Position numbers and translations under genes: made by a program. From positions 37,424-101,423 of the forward strand of contig VCJN01003128.1 of assembly GCA_006384855.1 (NCBI GenBank): DNA of 64,000 nt. Reading direction: 5' to 3'. The notes below the pieces were generated by a model. The model was given only the letters and a program-made list of their open reading frames with translations, was not told the DNA's origin and did not search any database. This stretch comes from Tetraselmis striata (taxonomy: Eukaryota > Chlorophyta > Chlorodendrophyceae > Chlorodendrales > Chlorodendraceae). Below, piece after piece: positions 53,420 to 64,000 of the stretch; positions within the stretch are counted from its first letter, which is position 1; each line of letters opens with the position of its first letter.

Positions 53420-55485
53420 ATGCGATACGTGCCCGCCTGTCTCTGCAGGCTGCTTTCTCGGCGCTCGGAGCTTGGGTTGCGGGTGGTGTGCGCGAGGGGG
53501 CGGCTCCCGCCCGCCAAGACATCGGCGAGCGAGGTGCCGCCCGAACACCCCCCCCCCCCCCCCCCCCCCCCACCACTACCCACCCGCCATACCTATGAAA
53601 CAACCATCCACAGTTACGCCCTTCTCGTTCATTCAGCAGCTCGCCGCCCCGCGGGCACCCACGCTGGCAGGAGGTCGGGGCCAGCGGAACGCGCCCTCCG
53701 CGTCCGTGCCCCGTGGCCGTCGGGCAGGCCATGGCGGCGCGCAGGCAGATGGACGGCGTATTGGGAATCTACGACGACTTCGCGGCCGCGCTGGCCAGCG
53801 ACGTGCGCCCCCATTTCGCCCACACACTGCCCATAGGAGGGCTCATCCGCACTATCACAGCGCCTTGCGGGGCTGATGGCTAGGGGCGCGCTCGCAGGCT
53901 GGCGCAGAGAGCGAGGCGCAGGCCGCGGCGGACACTCTCGCCACACGCTACCTGGACGAGCAGCTGCTGCACCACAACACCTTTGTCACCGACAATCGCG
54001 ACTACAAGCAGGTGGTGCTTGTGGGGTGCGCCACCGACACACGCCCCTTCCGTCTGCCCTGGTTCGAAGGCACTGTCATCTACATGCTGGCGCCGCCGGA
54101 AGCACACCAGCACGCCGCCGCCGCACTCAAGGCATCCGCCCTGCCCTGCCCACTTTGTCCCCCCTCCCCCCCCCCCCCCCCCCCCCCCCCCGCCCCCTTC
54201 CTGTCCCCTGGACTCCTGACGTGTTGTTCTATAATAGAGGGACCTCCCTGTTATCTTACTTCTCACCCACCACCACCATCGCCATTGCTCGCAGGAGTTG
54301 CCCGAGGCGGTGGTGCCGCGGGGCTGCCTGCTCCGCCGAGTCGGCGTGGACCTGCAGGTGCGCTGTGCACCAGGGTGGCATGGCCAGGGGGGGATGGAGC
54401 CGGACTGTGTCAGGTGCAGATATGCCAGCTAGGGGTGCGGCGCGGGTGGTGCGCTGCCTGATGTGTGCCGCCACTGGTGGGCTTCCGCCTGTCCTCCCAG
54501 AGGGGGGAGGGCATGGATCAGCATCTGGCGAAGGCGGGCTTCCAGTCGGACCGCCTGAGCGTTTGGGGCCTGCAGGTGCTCACCCCGCTGCCCTATACCC
54601 TCCCCTGACCCCCCACGCAAGCCCTCCTGCATCGAACCCCTCATGCCGCAATCTGGTGGGCGCCCCTGCAGGGCCTGGGCGAGCTAGGGCTCAGCGAGGA
54701 GCAGTGCGGCGGCCTCATGCTGGATATCAGCTGCCTCGCCGCCTTTGGCAGCCAGGTATGCGGTGAGCTGTGGGCACAGGACAAGCAGTGCGCGCCCCCC
54801 CCCCCCCCCCCCTTCCCCCTCCTCCCGCGCTCCTGCTTGTCCACCACCCGCCCGCTGCCCTTCCGGGCCCCACGGGCTGCCAGGCCGCTCCGGCTGAGCG
54901 TTTCGCCTGCCGCGCAGGACGGTGGCCAACCTGCTGGCGGGGCTGGGCCTGCTGGGCCACGTGGCTGGCATGGAGGAGATGGCGGCGGAGAACGGCCGGT
55001 ACGCCCACAGCGGAACTAGCGCGGGGGGGGGGGAGCTTGTGAGGGCTCGTGTGAGGGCGGCGGCGCTACCTACACCAAGCGGCCATAATCATGTGGGTGG
55101 CCACAGCATGAGGAGTGCTGCAGCGGGCTGCTTTTGCCAAGAGGGGGTATTCAAAGGAGGGGGGGGGGGGGGGGGGGGGCTCCGCTGCATGGGTCACTGG
55201 GAGGGCAGTCTGGGCGAACACTGGGCGGATGAGCGCAGTAGCCAGGACCCCTTTCTGGACTGCCGGTTGACCAGCATCATGGGTCGGCAGAGCGCAGGGC
55301 CTCAGGGATGCTGTACCGGCTTCCGCAGGCTGTGGGACGTCGCGAAGGCTGGCGGCGCCGGTGCGTCACGCTGGCTGTTCCGCTGCGAGCAGCAGCGGCT
55401 GTCTCTGGCGCAGATGGACACGTACGGCGCGCACGTCGCGGCGGCAGAGGAGACAGACGAGGACTTTTTCGACAACTTCAGCTAG
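53420..55485 (+). CDS. SAM-dependent methyltransferase (leucine carboxyl methyltransferase-like, TIGR00027 type)
   Basis: Exon 1 (53420-53533) encodes an Arg/Leu-rich, acid-poor 38-residue start like a plastid or mitochondrial transit peptide. Later exons: about 53730-53860 (MDGVLGIYDDFAAALASDV), about 53894-54140 (LATRYLDEQLLHHNTFVTD, VVLVGCATDTRPFRLPW, GTVIYMLAPPE), 54295-54358, about 54507-54590 (LAKAGFQSDRLSVWGLQ), 54671-54755 (GLGELGLSEEQCGGLMLDIS), 54918-about 54999, and 55329-55485 (RLSLAQMDTYG, ending EDFFDNFS). The VxVGCGxDTRPFRLPW block binds S-adenosylmethionine, and the LQGL box after it is typical of this family. The junction near 53870 could not be resolved and may hide a short intron or a frame error. 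C tracts on plus mark the introns. The substrate is unknown. It converges on the F-box gene. Confidence 0.75.
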
Positions 55486-55694
55486 ACCCCCCCCCCCCCA
55501 CCACCCCCCCCCCCCCCCTTTGGCGCTCCCTGCTTGCCTGCCTGCCTCCGCTCTCCTCACTGTTAAGGCGAGTAAAAGCAGCTGCAGCGTCACATCAAGG
55601 CAGTCTGTTCCATGTCTACCAGTTTGAGGTTTGTGCGCCTTAAAGCTGTTTGCATCTTGCCATCCGACACAAAGCATAAGCATTGGAGTCAGCA

Positions 55695-58600
55695 TCAACC
55701 GTTGCGGCGGCGGCCGGAAGGTGGGCGCCCAGTTGGCGCGCCCATGGCGCCGCGGCCATGCCTCCGCCGCCGCTTGGCGTCGCCGTAGTCCAGCAGCAGC
55801 ACCTCCCCCGTGCGCGAGCCCAGCGCCAGCGCCGACACATCCAGCGCGACCGCCGCCTGGAAGCTCAGCGCGCCGCCCTCCAGCAGGCTGAGCGCCACAG
55901 TGAAGCCGTCGCTGCCGCCGCCGCCGCGAGACTCGGCCACCGCACTGCGCAGCCGCCCAAGCGCCCCGCGCCGCGCGCGCCCGCTGCCATTGGTAGCGCC
56001 GTCCTCTCGCGCCGTTGCCACGCCTGCGGCGCCGCCCGGCCTGAGGGCCTGCACAGCCCCGGGGAAGAGAAAGGGGGGGGGGGGGGGGGGGGGGGGGGTG
56101 CAGATCCCCAGCAGGGGCAGGCGGGCAGGTGAGCAGCTGCGGGGTAGGCGCATAAGATATAAATACGCGTATCACTGTGCCCGTCTACGGATTCCGACGC
56201 ATCCTCCAAAAATCATTCATAATAACAAAGGGCGTGTCATCCACCCACTCAGACCCAAACAAATACATGGCGGACATGAAATGAGCTTTGTAACGGGCCG
56301 CTATGCGCCCCCGAGAAGCATCTCAATACCGGTTTGGTATGTGCGAGTTGGCCCCCGCCGACCGGCCGCACTTCAGCAGCGCTGCTTTGCGTCTGCCGCC
56401 ACGTGGTCCGGGGCGCACCTGCTGGCGGTGGCTCTTGCTGTCGTAGACGTAGGCCAGCACCCCCTCGCCCGGCGCCAGGCTGACCAGCACATTGCCAAAG
56501 GTGGCCAGCGCGACGACGGGGTTGCGGTGGTTGGACAGCACCGCCAGGCACTCGCCGCTGCGCACGTCCCACACGCGGATGGAGTGGTCGTGGCTGCCTG
56601 AGACGAGGTGCCATGGCGCCACCGCGTCCCCGCCTTCCTCCCCCTTTCCCGCCGCCCCCATCTGTGCCCCTCCTGCCTGCTGGCTGCTAGCGCCAAGCCC
56701 CCTGCCGAGCGGCCGCCCGCACCACAGGCGTCGGAGGGGCAAGCAGTATCGCTCTGTCTATGTCCAGCGCTAGCCAAGGGGGGGGGGGGGGGGGGGGGGG
56801 GATTTAGCCCACCGGAAGCTGGCCAGCTTGACGGCAAGGATGCCGTGGCTGTGCCCCGTTAGCACGGCTGTGCAGCTCCCGCTGGTGCTGCTCCACACCC
56901 GGCAGGTGCCGTCTGCGCTACCTGCCAACATGGCCCGGGGGGGAGGGGGAAGGTGAGCAGTCTGCAGTGGGGTGCCTAACAAAAGAGGGGTGGGGGGGAG
57001 GGGGGTCACCCGTCACAAACAGCGGTGCGAGCTGGCCGTTGCAGGGCGGCGGCGGCGCGTCCAGCGCGAGCACGGCGGAGCTGTGCCCCTCGCACATGGC
57101 CACTGGCATGAGCCCCACAAAGCCGCCCTCCGCCGCGGGCAGCGGCAGGCGGCCGCCGTCCTCGCCCGCCAGCACCCACAGCCGCGCGGTGCCGTCCCGG
57201 GAGGAGGTGACCAGCGTGCAGCGTGGGCCACCCAGTGGGCGCAGTCCCCACAGCACGCCGCCGTGCCCGCTCAGAACAGCCAGGCAGCTGCCGTTAGCGC
57301 AGTCCCACACGCGGCCCAGGCCGTCGTCCGAGCCGCTCGCTGCAATGCCTGCCAGCTCGCACACACAGCCGCGCCCTCAGCTGAGTGCCGCAGCCCCACT
57401 GGGCATACAGCTACACTGCGCAGCCCGTCACAGCCGCCGTCTTGCCGACACAACATACCGGCGCTGCCCCTTGTCCTTCCGGTCTCCCCCTCACAGCTAC
57501 TGGTAGAGGGCAGGGGATCAAGGGATGAGCTGATCCTGTCCATGGCTGAGCGGCAAGCGCCGGGCGGAAAGTAGCCCGGGTGGGCCATGAAGCCATGTGG
57601 AGGGGGGAGAGGGGGGGGGGGGGACTTCACCCCGGTGCGGCGAGCCCTGCGCCTGCGTGCCGGCCACAAAGGCGCAGCACGTGACGCCCCCCAGTGCGTG
57701 GAACATCTCGACCAGCGGCTCGTCGCCGGGCGCCTCCAGGTCCCAAGCCTGCAGGCCGAGCGCGCTCAGCCCCGCATCCAGGTGTTGGGGGGGGGGGGGG
57801 GCGGGGGGGGGGGGGGGAGGGGGAGGGGCGCACCGCCAGCCGGGAGTCTGTGCCTCCCGTGATGACGAGCAGCCCAGAGCCGTCCGCCTTCCAGCCATGT
57901 TGCACATCCATGCCGGTGATCCAGCCAGTGTGACCTGCGGCAGCAGCAGGCCAGCTGGGAGGGGCTAAAGGGCGGCCGGGAAGGGGAGGGGGGGGGGCTG
58001 CCTAACCCCCCCCCCCCCCCCCCTTCCCTCCCTCGCTCCTCAAAGTTCCACACCCACCTGAGTAGTGATGCATGCGCGTGCACTCGGGGCGCTTGAAGAC
58101 CGCCAAGCTGCCATCCCAGCTGGCCGACAGCAGCAGCGCCCCCCAGGGGCTGTCATCCACCAGCCGCAGGCACTCCACGTTGTGCGAGTGGACGCGCACC
58201 GTGTCTGTGAGTGCAGCAAGCGGGGGCAAGTAGTCGGTGGGGGGGGGGGGGGGGGGGGGGCACACATCAGTCACCCCGGCAGCCACATGCGCCCCGCAAG
58301 GCCCACCAGCCCCATCACTGAGGGTCAGGCGGTGGGGCCACAAGGCAATTGGGCGGCTGCGCACGTGAGGCATAGCGGCCCTCCTTCCAGGCGCTCTGCA
58401 GCCCGTACCACACCCCGTACTGCGCCTGGAGAGCTCAGGCCAGGGGGCGGAAGAGGGGGGGGGGGGGGGGGGGATAAGACCGCAGGGGGGGGCAGGGCGG
58501 GTAGTGCCAGGCATCTGCGGCTCCGCCCGGGCGCACCTTGAGCGTGGCAGCAGCACCCTGCATGCTCCGGGAGCGCATGTTCCGCAGGCCGCGTAGCCCT

Positions 58601-60197
58601 ACTGCGCTGCGCACGTTCCCTGCACCAGCGCAGTGCGCCAAAGACCCACCACATCAGCCCTCTGGCCGGGTCCCGCGCTCCACGGCAAACTAGTCACTTC
58701 CCACCAGCGCAGAGCCCCTCAATTTCCCTGGCGCCGCTTGCCCAACTGGCTTGAAGAGGGGAGAAGGGGGGGGAGCGGGGGGGCGCACCAGCCTCCGCAC
58801 CGCCGCCGCCCGCGGGCTGGAGGCCCTCGCTCACCAGCAGCGCGCGCCACAGCGGCGTTTGCGCGGACGCCGCCCGCCAGGCAGTGCACACGCCACTGAT
58901 AGCCGCGAGCTCAGGACCGCCCATACGCGCCATCGCCAGCTGCAGCATCTCGGGTGGCAGCCAGCCCCACTCGCTGTACCAGCCCTTGTCGCGTGGCGGG
59001 GCGGGCGCCGCCTCCGCCTCCGCTGTGGTCGCAGCCGCCGCTGCCGCTACGCCTTCCTGCGCTGGCATGACTGGCCCCCTTGGCGTCCTGTCAAAGTTCA
59101 GCCGGAAGACACTACCGGTGCCAGCGGCCCTTGGGGCGCTGGGAGGAAGCGGTGCGCCGCATGGTGCCCCTCTGGCCGCAGGCGCCGTGCCCAAGCCGCC
59201 ACCGCTTGCACCGCGCTGCTGCTCTGCGTCTGCGTCCCGGCGATGCGCCTCCGCCAGGGCCCTTGTGGGAAGGTGGGGGGGGGGGGGGGGGGGGGGGGGG
59301 GGGAGGGGCAGATGCCAGGTGTTCACAAACGGATGATGATGCACGGGTCACGACCTGATGATGATGCACGCAAGCTGCTGGCCCGGCAGAGAGTGTGTGT
59401 GTGGGGGTGGGGGGAAGGGGTGGGGGGGGGGGGGGGGGGGGGGGGGGGGTCCGTTGAGTGACCGGGCGCACCTGATGCCAAGCACCCGCCGCCGCGCGTT
59501 GGGCACATCCAGCACTGCCGGCCCCTCCTCCTCCTGCGCCCGCTCCCCTGTCTGCTGCCGCCCGGTGCTGCTCGTGCCCACAGGCGCCGTCCCCGTCCGC
59601 TGGACGTCGTCCTCCAACCGGCGGCATTCCAGCTTGTGCGCCTTCCAGTGCTGCCCCTGGCACTGCAGCGCCAGCAAGGAGAGAAAGGGGACAAGCCGGG
59701 TTGGGGGGGGAGGGGGTCACGCCCACTGCTGCACTGGCAGCCAGCCAACTCGCCTATAACTCGGGCTCCGCACCACCAAGCCTCAGTGTAAGCTTTGCTT
59801 CGTTCTTGCGTGGGTATGCCTGCCGTCGGGCAGTTCGTGCGTGTCTTGCCCCGGCGCGAATAATATATGTTCTAACACTAGACGCTCCAGCCGACATGTC
59901 ACCTCTACTCGTGGCGCAATCGGCGGCACCCGCCCGCTCCGCCAGTGCAGCAAGCGGCAAGGTGAGCCGAGGGACTCAGGGACCACTCTCGCTCTCTGTA
60001 AGATTGAGGTTCGGGGCGTGGACCTCATATCTTCCGGGGCCAGAGGGCGCGCTCACCTTTCGCGAGCAGTAGCGAACCGCCTTGCAGGAGCTACAGCGGA
60101 ACGCCGCCGCCTCGCCACAGACGGCACAGGGGTCCGGAGTCCCCGGGACGTGACGGCTGCTGTCACCGGTCTGGAACATCCCGGGCCTGACATTCAC
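55695..60197 (-). CDS. MYND finger, F-box and WD40 repeat protein
   Basis: Exon 1 (60197-60057) and exon 2 (59662-59472) join in phase to give a full MYND finger: CAVCGEAAAFRCSSCKAVRYCSRK, then CQGQHWKAHKLEC. Exon 3 (about 59265-58789) carries an F-box: WLPPEMLQLAMARMGG, then LAAISGVCTAWR and TPLWRALL. Later exons (58619-58537; about 58420 onwards) encode WD40 blades: HNVECLRLV...SASWDGSLAVF, GHTGWITGMDV...TGGTDSRLAV, ASGSDDGLGRVWD, SSRDGTARLW, AGSADGTCRVWS and SGSHDHSIRVWD. A last partial blade ends at TGA 55695. Many introns start GTGCGCC and run straight into C tracts. An F-box plus WD40 propeller implies a substrate receptor of an SCF ubiquitin ligase; the MYND finger would add a protein contact. 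The three-way combination is unusual. Confidence 0.85.
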
Positions 60198-60505
60198 GTA
60201 GACCCCATACGGTGTCCGTGCTCCTGGTGTTGCATTGGTTGTTATCGAGCGAACATAGTCAGACTCCAGCTGTGTCGGTTCGTCCTCAAATCAAAATACA
60301 GGTAGGTCGCGGGCCCTGACGACCTCAATAAAGGATGTATACTTCACGGTGAGGGCGCGCTGCCGAATAACGCGCCCTAGGCCGCCAGTGGCACCAGCCG
60401 GCGCAGGATGCCAGTAGTTTTTCTCGCCCCACGGAGAGGACCAAGTGAAGCTATATGTAGGCTTTTTCCTTCCCCAGTACTTTCCGTGCATTCTGTGGAC
60501 GCTAT
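60198..60505. other. Upstream flank of the F-box gene; no gene seen
   Basis: This stretch holds the presumed promoter of the MYND/F-box/WD40 gene and the left border of the LINE fragment. No clear TATA box was identified and no exon is supported. Confidence 0.4.
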
Positions 60506-60509
60506 CCCT

Positions 60510-60860
60510 GTAACCAACGCTGCTCGACGGTGAAACCCTTGCAGCGTCTCTACGAGTCTACGACGGCTGTTTAGGCAGCGATCCAGTACTGGATCGCTGA
60601 GCAGCCGTCGTTGAGGAAAGCCCTGGGTAGGCGACGCTCCCTTAAAGTCAACAAGCAAATTGCCGAAGCATTCCGCAAGACTAATTAAAGGCCAGTGATA
60701 GAATTCCCAACACCGTTGGATCACCGTCTAACACGGCCATCGACATATCCGGCACTGACCACGAAAGGTCCGTCCTACCCGTTTGGGCGTCGGCCCATTT
60801 GAGTAATGCGAGTTTGGGCAGGCCTTAACCTGCGGAGCAAAGCATTTCGGGAGTGATATC
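60510..60860 (+). mobile_element. LINE fragment, inverted copy of 33190-33490
   Basis: This is the reverse complement of part of the LINE at 33 kb, so the element lies on plus here. Shared blocks include GCAGCGTCTCTACGA, GGGTAGGCGACGCTCC, CAATTTGC next to GCCGAAGCATTCCGCAAGAC, and GACCACGAAAGGTCCGTCCTACCCG. The mismatch is moderate. Only ~350 bases are recognisable, so it is a dead fragment. Confidence 0.8.
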
Positions 60861-61039
60861 AGTGCAAATAACAAAAAAGGCAATGCGAGGGAGGGCCCGG
60901 CGCCATAGCAGTAAAACATTCCCATTCCCAGTAAAATCCAGGGCGCCGTGAAGGGAGGAGGGGGGGGGGGGGAGGGGGGGGGGGGGGGGGGTCTCCAAAA
61001 TAATGGCAGTTTAGTCCTCAGGTGTTGACGCAATAACCT

Positions 61040-61850
61040 GACACGTAAAATCCTTGAACTCCGGATTTAACAACCCCAAATTATGCCGGTGATACCCCAC
61101 CGCAGGCACTCAAAAACATATATATGTTCGATAGTCTCATAATCACCTCCGCCACATGCATGGCAGTGTTCAAGGAACCGCTCAGGCATGACATGAATCC
61201 GGGTCAATCGGTGGCCAGTGGGAAATTAATACTCGCGTGCGTAATTGTATCATAATGTTCAGCCCGGCCACATTCCCTGTAAGGACACCCACACCGTAGT
61301 GTGGCAATGAGTTTGGCGCATCATAAGACGCACGGACTTATATACCCCAGGTTTTAGTGCGTGCTAACGACGCTGACGATTCGTAACGCGCCCACACCGA
61401 TGCCTTTACTAGTTTAGCGGCATCGCGCGGCTAGTGACCTCCACTCAAGTGGAAGGTGCGCCCCCTCATCAGCTACCCCGACGATCGCCCTAGCTAGTCG
61501 ATCTAACCACCGCACAGTCCCTGGCGTCAACGTGTTAGGGCGCGCCCGACTTGGCTGATCTACTAAATGGGTTATACATGTATTCAAGTCGGATGCTTTA
61601 AGGAACGCCCGCGCCCGGCCGCAGCGGCCGAAGCCTCTATGGGCGCAATATATAATTCCCGCATCCCCGGTGCAATGGCCACCCCAGGGGAGTTTTTACC
61701 CACCTCAATAAGGCACCGCATGCACTGATTGAGTACGGTTTGTAATTTATTTGCGCCGCTAGTTTTATCCATATCCCATACTTCACACCCGTAAGGTAGA
61801 ACCGGTAGTACACAGGTTTTAAAGACAGACACACGCACATTAAAAGGAAT
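61040..61850 (-). mobile_element. LINE fragment (thumb and zinc-knuckle end), second family
   Basis: On minus, VFKTCVLPVLPYGCEVWD, then LQTVLNQCMRCLI and APGMRELYIAPIEA (61838-61600), is the classic segment after the RT palm of jockey/L1-like LINEs. Further along, at about 61200-61100, CHACGGGDYETIEHIYVFEC matches the terminal C-x2-C...H motif of such elements. Coding is interrupted between these blocks. The family differs from the LINE at 31-34 kb. Confidence 0.65.
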
Positions 61851-62059
61851 TATGCCCCGTTACGCGACTAAGAACGAACCGAGCGCCTCAATGGCGCGTT
61901 TACCCTTCTTAACCCGGTCGTGTACTATGCATGTGCCCCATACCTATTTTCACATCAGGCCTTTAACATGTGCGCAATACAAACATAACTAACATATGTT
62001 CCCCATACCTAGATCCGAGTTAATGACCGTGCCCAAATGCGAGTAGTATCTATGCTATT

Positions 62060-63070
62060 TCAAAGGTAAGTCTGGTTTTGCCAAAAAAAATTGCGCAAGC
62101 TGTTTTACGCGGACAAGAGCGGAAATTGGCAAGAAGGTTAAGTGAAAACGGAGTCAAGGGCCGGGGAGCTGCGTGTAACGCATCGAAACTGGAAGATGGC
62201 ATGCTCAGCTGTTGCGGCTGTTTTAATATGTCTACTCGTGCTGCACCCAAAAGCAGGGCGCAACGGCAAGTGAATTAGTAACCCGTGCAACGGTAGCCGG
62301 AAAAGCGGTTAGGAGAGGAGGAAACCCCTTAAACTAATTTAGATCATTTTGAAGTTGAGTCTGGTTTTGCCAGTGATGAACAAACGGAGAAAACGGTGGA
62401 TTGACGAAGAAGAGTAGCGCCAAGTCACGAAGGGGGCACCGGAAAGGCCTCCGCTGTGGAGTCTTACTTGTTGCATTTGGAAGTGGCGCAAAGGCGCGAT
62501 GTGACCAAAGAAGAACCACGAGCGCCGGGTGAAGGGGGGACGTTGGGGTCGATGTACTTTAGAACGACGTTGGAGTTTGTGGGCCAGCCGCCTTGATGGA
62601 AAATATGGGACAGCGGAATTCCAATGGCGTTAACAACAGAGGCTGCACCCTTGCGAAGGCTGTGCGAGGTCCAAGAAGTGCCGACATGAGTGGCAGCACC
62701 GACAAGACCGACGGCCGCAGAGAGCCAATCCGACATTGTAGCTGCAAGATTTAGACTGCTCGCTCGGGGTGACCGCCTACAAGTTTGTCTCGGCCAAGAC
62801 AGCATGGACTACAGGGGCAGACTGTACGTTGTCGATGAAGTGGTGCGACGCGTGGGTCAATCAGCCCCTCCGACACCGGAAGGAGTAGCACACGTAAATC
62901 GCCAGGGCCGCGCCGTCCGGCATGCCCCTTTCATCGGTACACATGCATAGTAATGTTGTAGGCCTCGACATGCATGTCCCGCACTCGGCAGGACACGCTT
63001 GTAAGTCCCCTAACAAAGAACAAGAAGGTGACAACCGAGGCAATGAGGGGCCGGAAATCGTAATGGTACT

Positions 63071-63104
<34 letters not shown>

Positions 63105-63990
63105 ACACACACAATCAACTCGACCCGCTTGACGAAGTTGTAAGCGACGTGAAAGGCAACGGGACTCGCAAAGGGGCAGTCTTCATGCGGCGTTGCCTCA
63201 ACAACGGTTCGCGACGTTCGGCGGTGAGTTGCATGCTGTCCTTAGCGATGGGGTGGATATTGTGTTGATTGCTGATATGTAGGGATGTAGCGACTTGGCC
63301 CCAATGTGGCCCCGCTCACCAATCCAAGCGACGTACCGAACATCAATGGAAGTGGTCGTCTCCAACGGACTGATGTTCTCGGAGTCGAGGAAAAAACTCC
63401 GCAAATTGATAAAGCTTGCCGCCAGCGTAGTAGCTCTTAAGCGTCTGTGCGATGCGGGAGCTGGAGAGTAGATCGAGGCCCGTTGTCCCACCAACTTGTC
63501 TTAACCGAACGCTTCATATAAACATGACCGGAGTGAAGCAGCCAAGGGGTCGACAGCTTCGGGCTCGTCAATTATGTAGGTATGACGCTTGACCGACGGA
63601 GTAACATGGGGGTTGTTCATTTCAGCAAAGTACTTGGCCGTGGCGGTTAGGTTGCCGGCGGTTAGACGGTAATGCCGGACGGTTAGTCAGGGCACCCGCA
63701 CGGGTTTGCGGGGCAAGGTTCATGTAGGAGGGCCGCCTCGTGCGCCCGTCGCGCTCGTAGCGCCTGTCCGGAGCGTAACGTACACGAGCGAAAGCTGGTC
63801 GTTGCGCATCAGCAGTCGTAACACGGTGTGTAACAACTGAGGGACGCGGCTATGAGATTATGCTACGAGAGGCGTATTGTTGAGCCGCCATGTGCAGGTG
63901 TGCGGATGGTTGAGCCGCATTCGGCAGTGGCTATAAGAAGCGCCGAACGGAAGGAGGTCTTAATGAATTCTGTAGAGTGGGAGGATCCGG
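62060..63990 (-). mobile_element. Tyrosine-recombinase element, copy 3 (recombinase part; fossil)
   Basis: Read on minus from the right edge: the GGTTGAGCCGC block (about 63870-63930), the N-terminal recombinase part (63494-63200; ENISPLETTT, YVAWIGERGHIGAKSL), and the C-terminal recombinase part (62805-62464; TSHSLRKGAASVVNAIGIPL, GGWPTNSNVVLKYIDP). The terminal segment (about 62345-62060), also found in front of the gag-like region at 49 and 52.8 kb, closes the order. No gag-like region lies within the window on this copy. It is broken, with several breaks. Confidence 0.7.
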
Positions 63991-64000
63991 TCCGGACACG

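Noticed and set aside
56972-57574. A 200-codon plus-strand frame
   Set aside because: It is antisense to WD40 exons whose blades are clear on the minus strand.

Overview
The window looks like nuclear DNA of a GC-rich unicellular green alga (chlorophyte or prasinophyte grade). The reasons are intron-rich host genes with GT-AG borders, long homopolymeric C tracts inside introns, short TTTTAGGG-type telomere-like motifs, and a tyrosine-recombinase retroelement whose recombinase gene lies opposite to its other genes, as in the Volvox element Kangaroo. This is inferred from content; no species is proven. Roughly a third of the window is host genes and the rest is mobile elements and tandem repeats.

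Layout. 1-2150: tandem and unassigned DNA. 2157-8401: two divergent spliced genes. One encodes a small basic protein (minus strand). The other encodes a ~980-residue DUF7869-type, probably transposase-like protein (plus strand). The same 24-bp minisatellite sits in an intron of each, and TTTTGTCC palindromes sit in and behind the second gene. 9.6-10.2 kb: two small minus-strand coding candidates. 10.6-11.75 kb: a ~370-bp tandem repeat with internal inverted repeats. 12.7-13.4 kb: a cysteine-rich protein that may be the C-terminal part of a PiggyBac-like transposase. 14.25-16.7 kb: a minus-strand gene with a BED-like zinc finger and a Tudor-like domain, running into a 30/31-bp minisatellite. 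17-20 kb: dispersed repeats and a tRNA-like SINE head.

20.1-28.4 kb: a short plus-strand coiled-coil gene converging on a large many-exon WD40 protein gene (minus). 29-31.5 kb: a 225-bp tandem repeat and related dispersed repeats. 31.45-46.06 kb: a LINE on the minus strand, split by a ~10.7-kb DIRS/Kangaroo-like retroelement that carries a cytosine-methyltransferase-like domain in front of its reverse transcriptase. 49-52.8 kb: two copies of another tyrosine-recombinase element, head to head, making a large palindrome. 53.4-60.2 kb: an S-adenosylmethionine-dependent methyltransferase gene (plus) converging on a MYND-finger/F-box/WD40 gene (minus). 60.5-64 kb: LINE fragments and a third copy of the tyrosine-recombinase element.

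The host genes best supported are the WD40 gene, the methyltransferase and the MYND/F-box/WD40 gene. Intron phases agree at nearly every junction worked out by eye. In all three, long C tracts lie on the sense strand just inside introns, so the strand of a C/G run predicts gene orientation here. The most novel items are the methyltransferase-bearing DIRS element and the DUF7869 cassette with its shared minisatellite.
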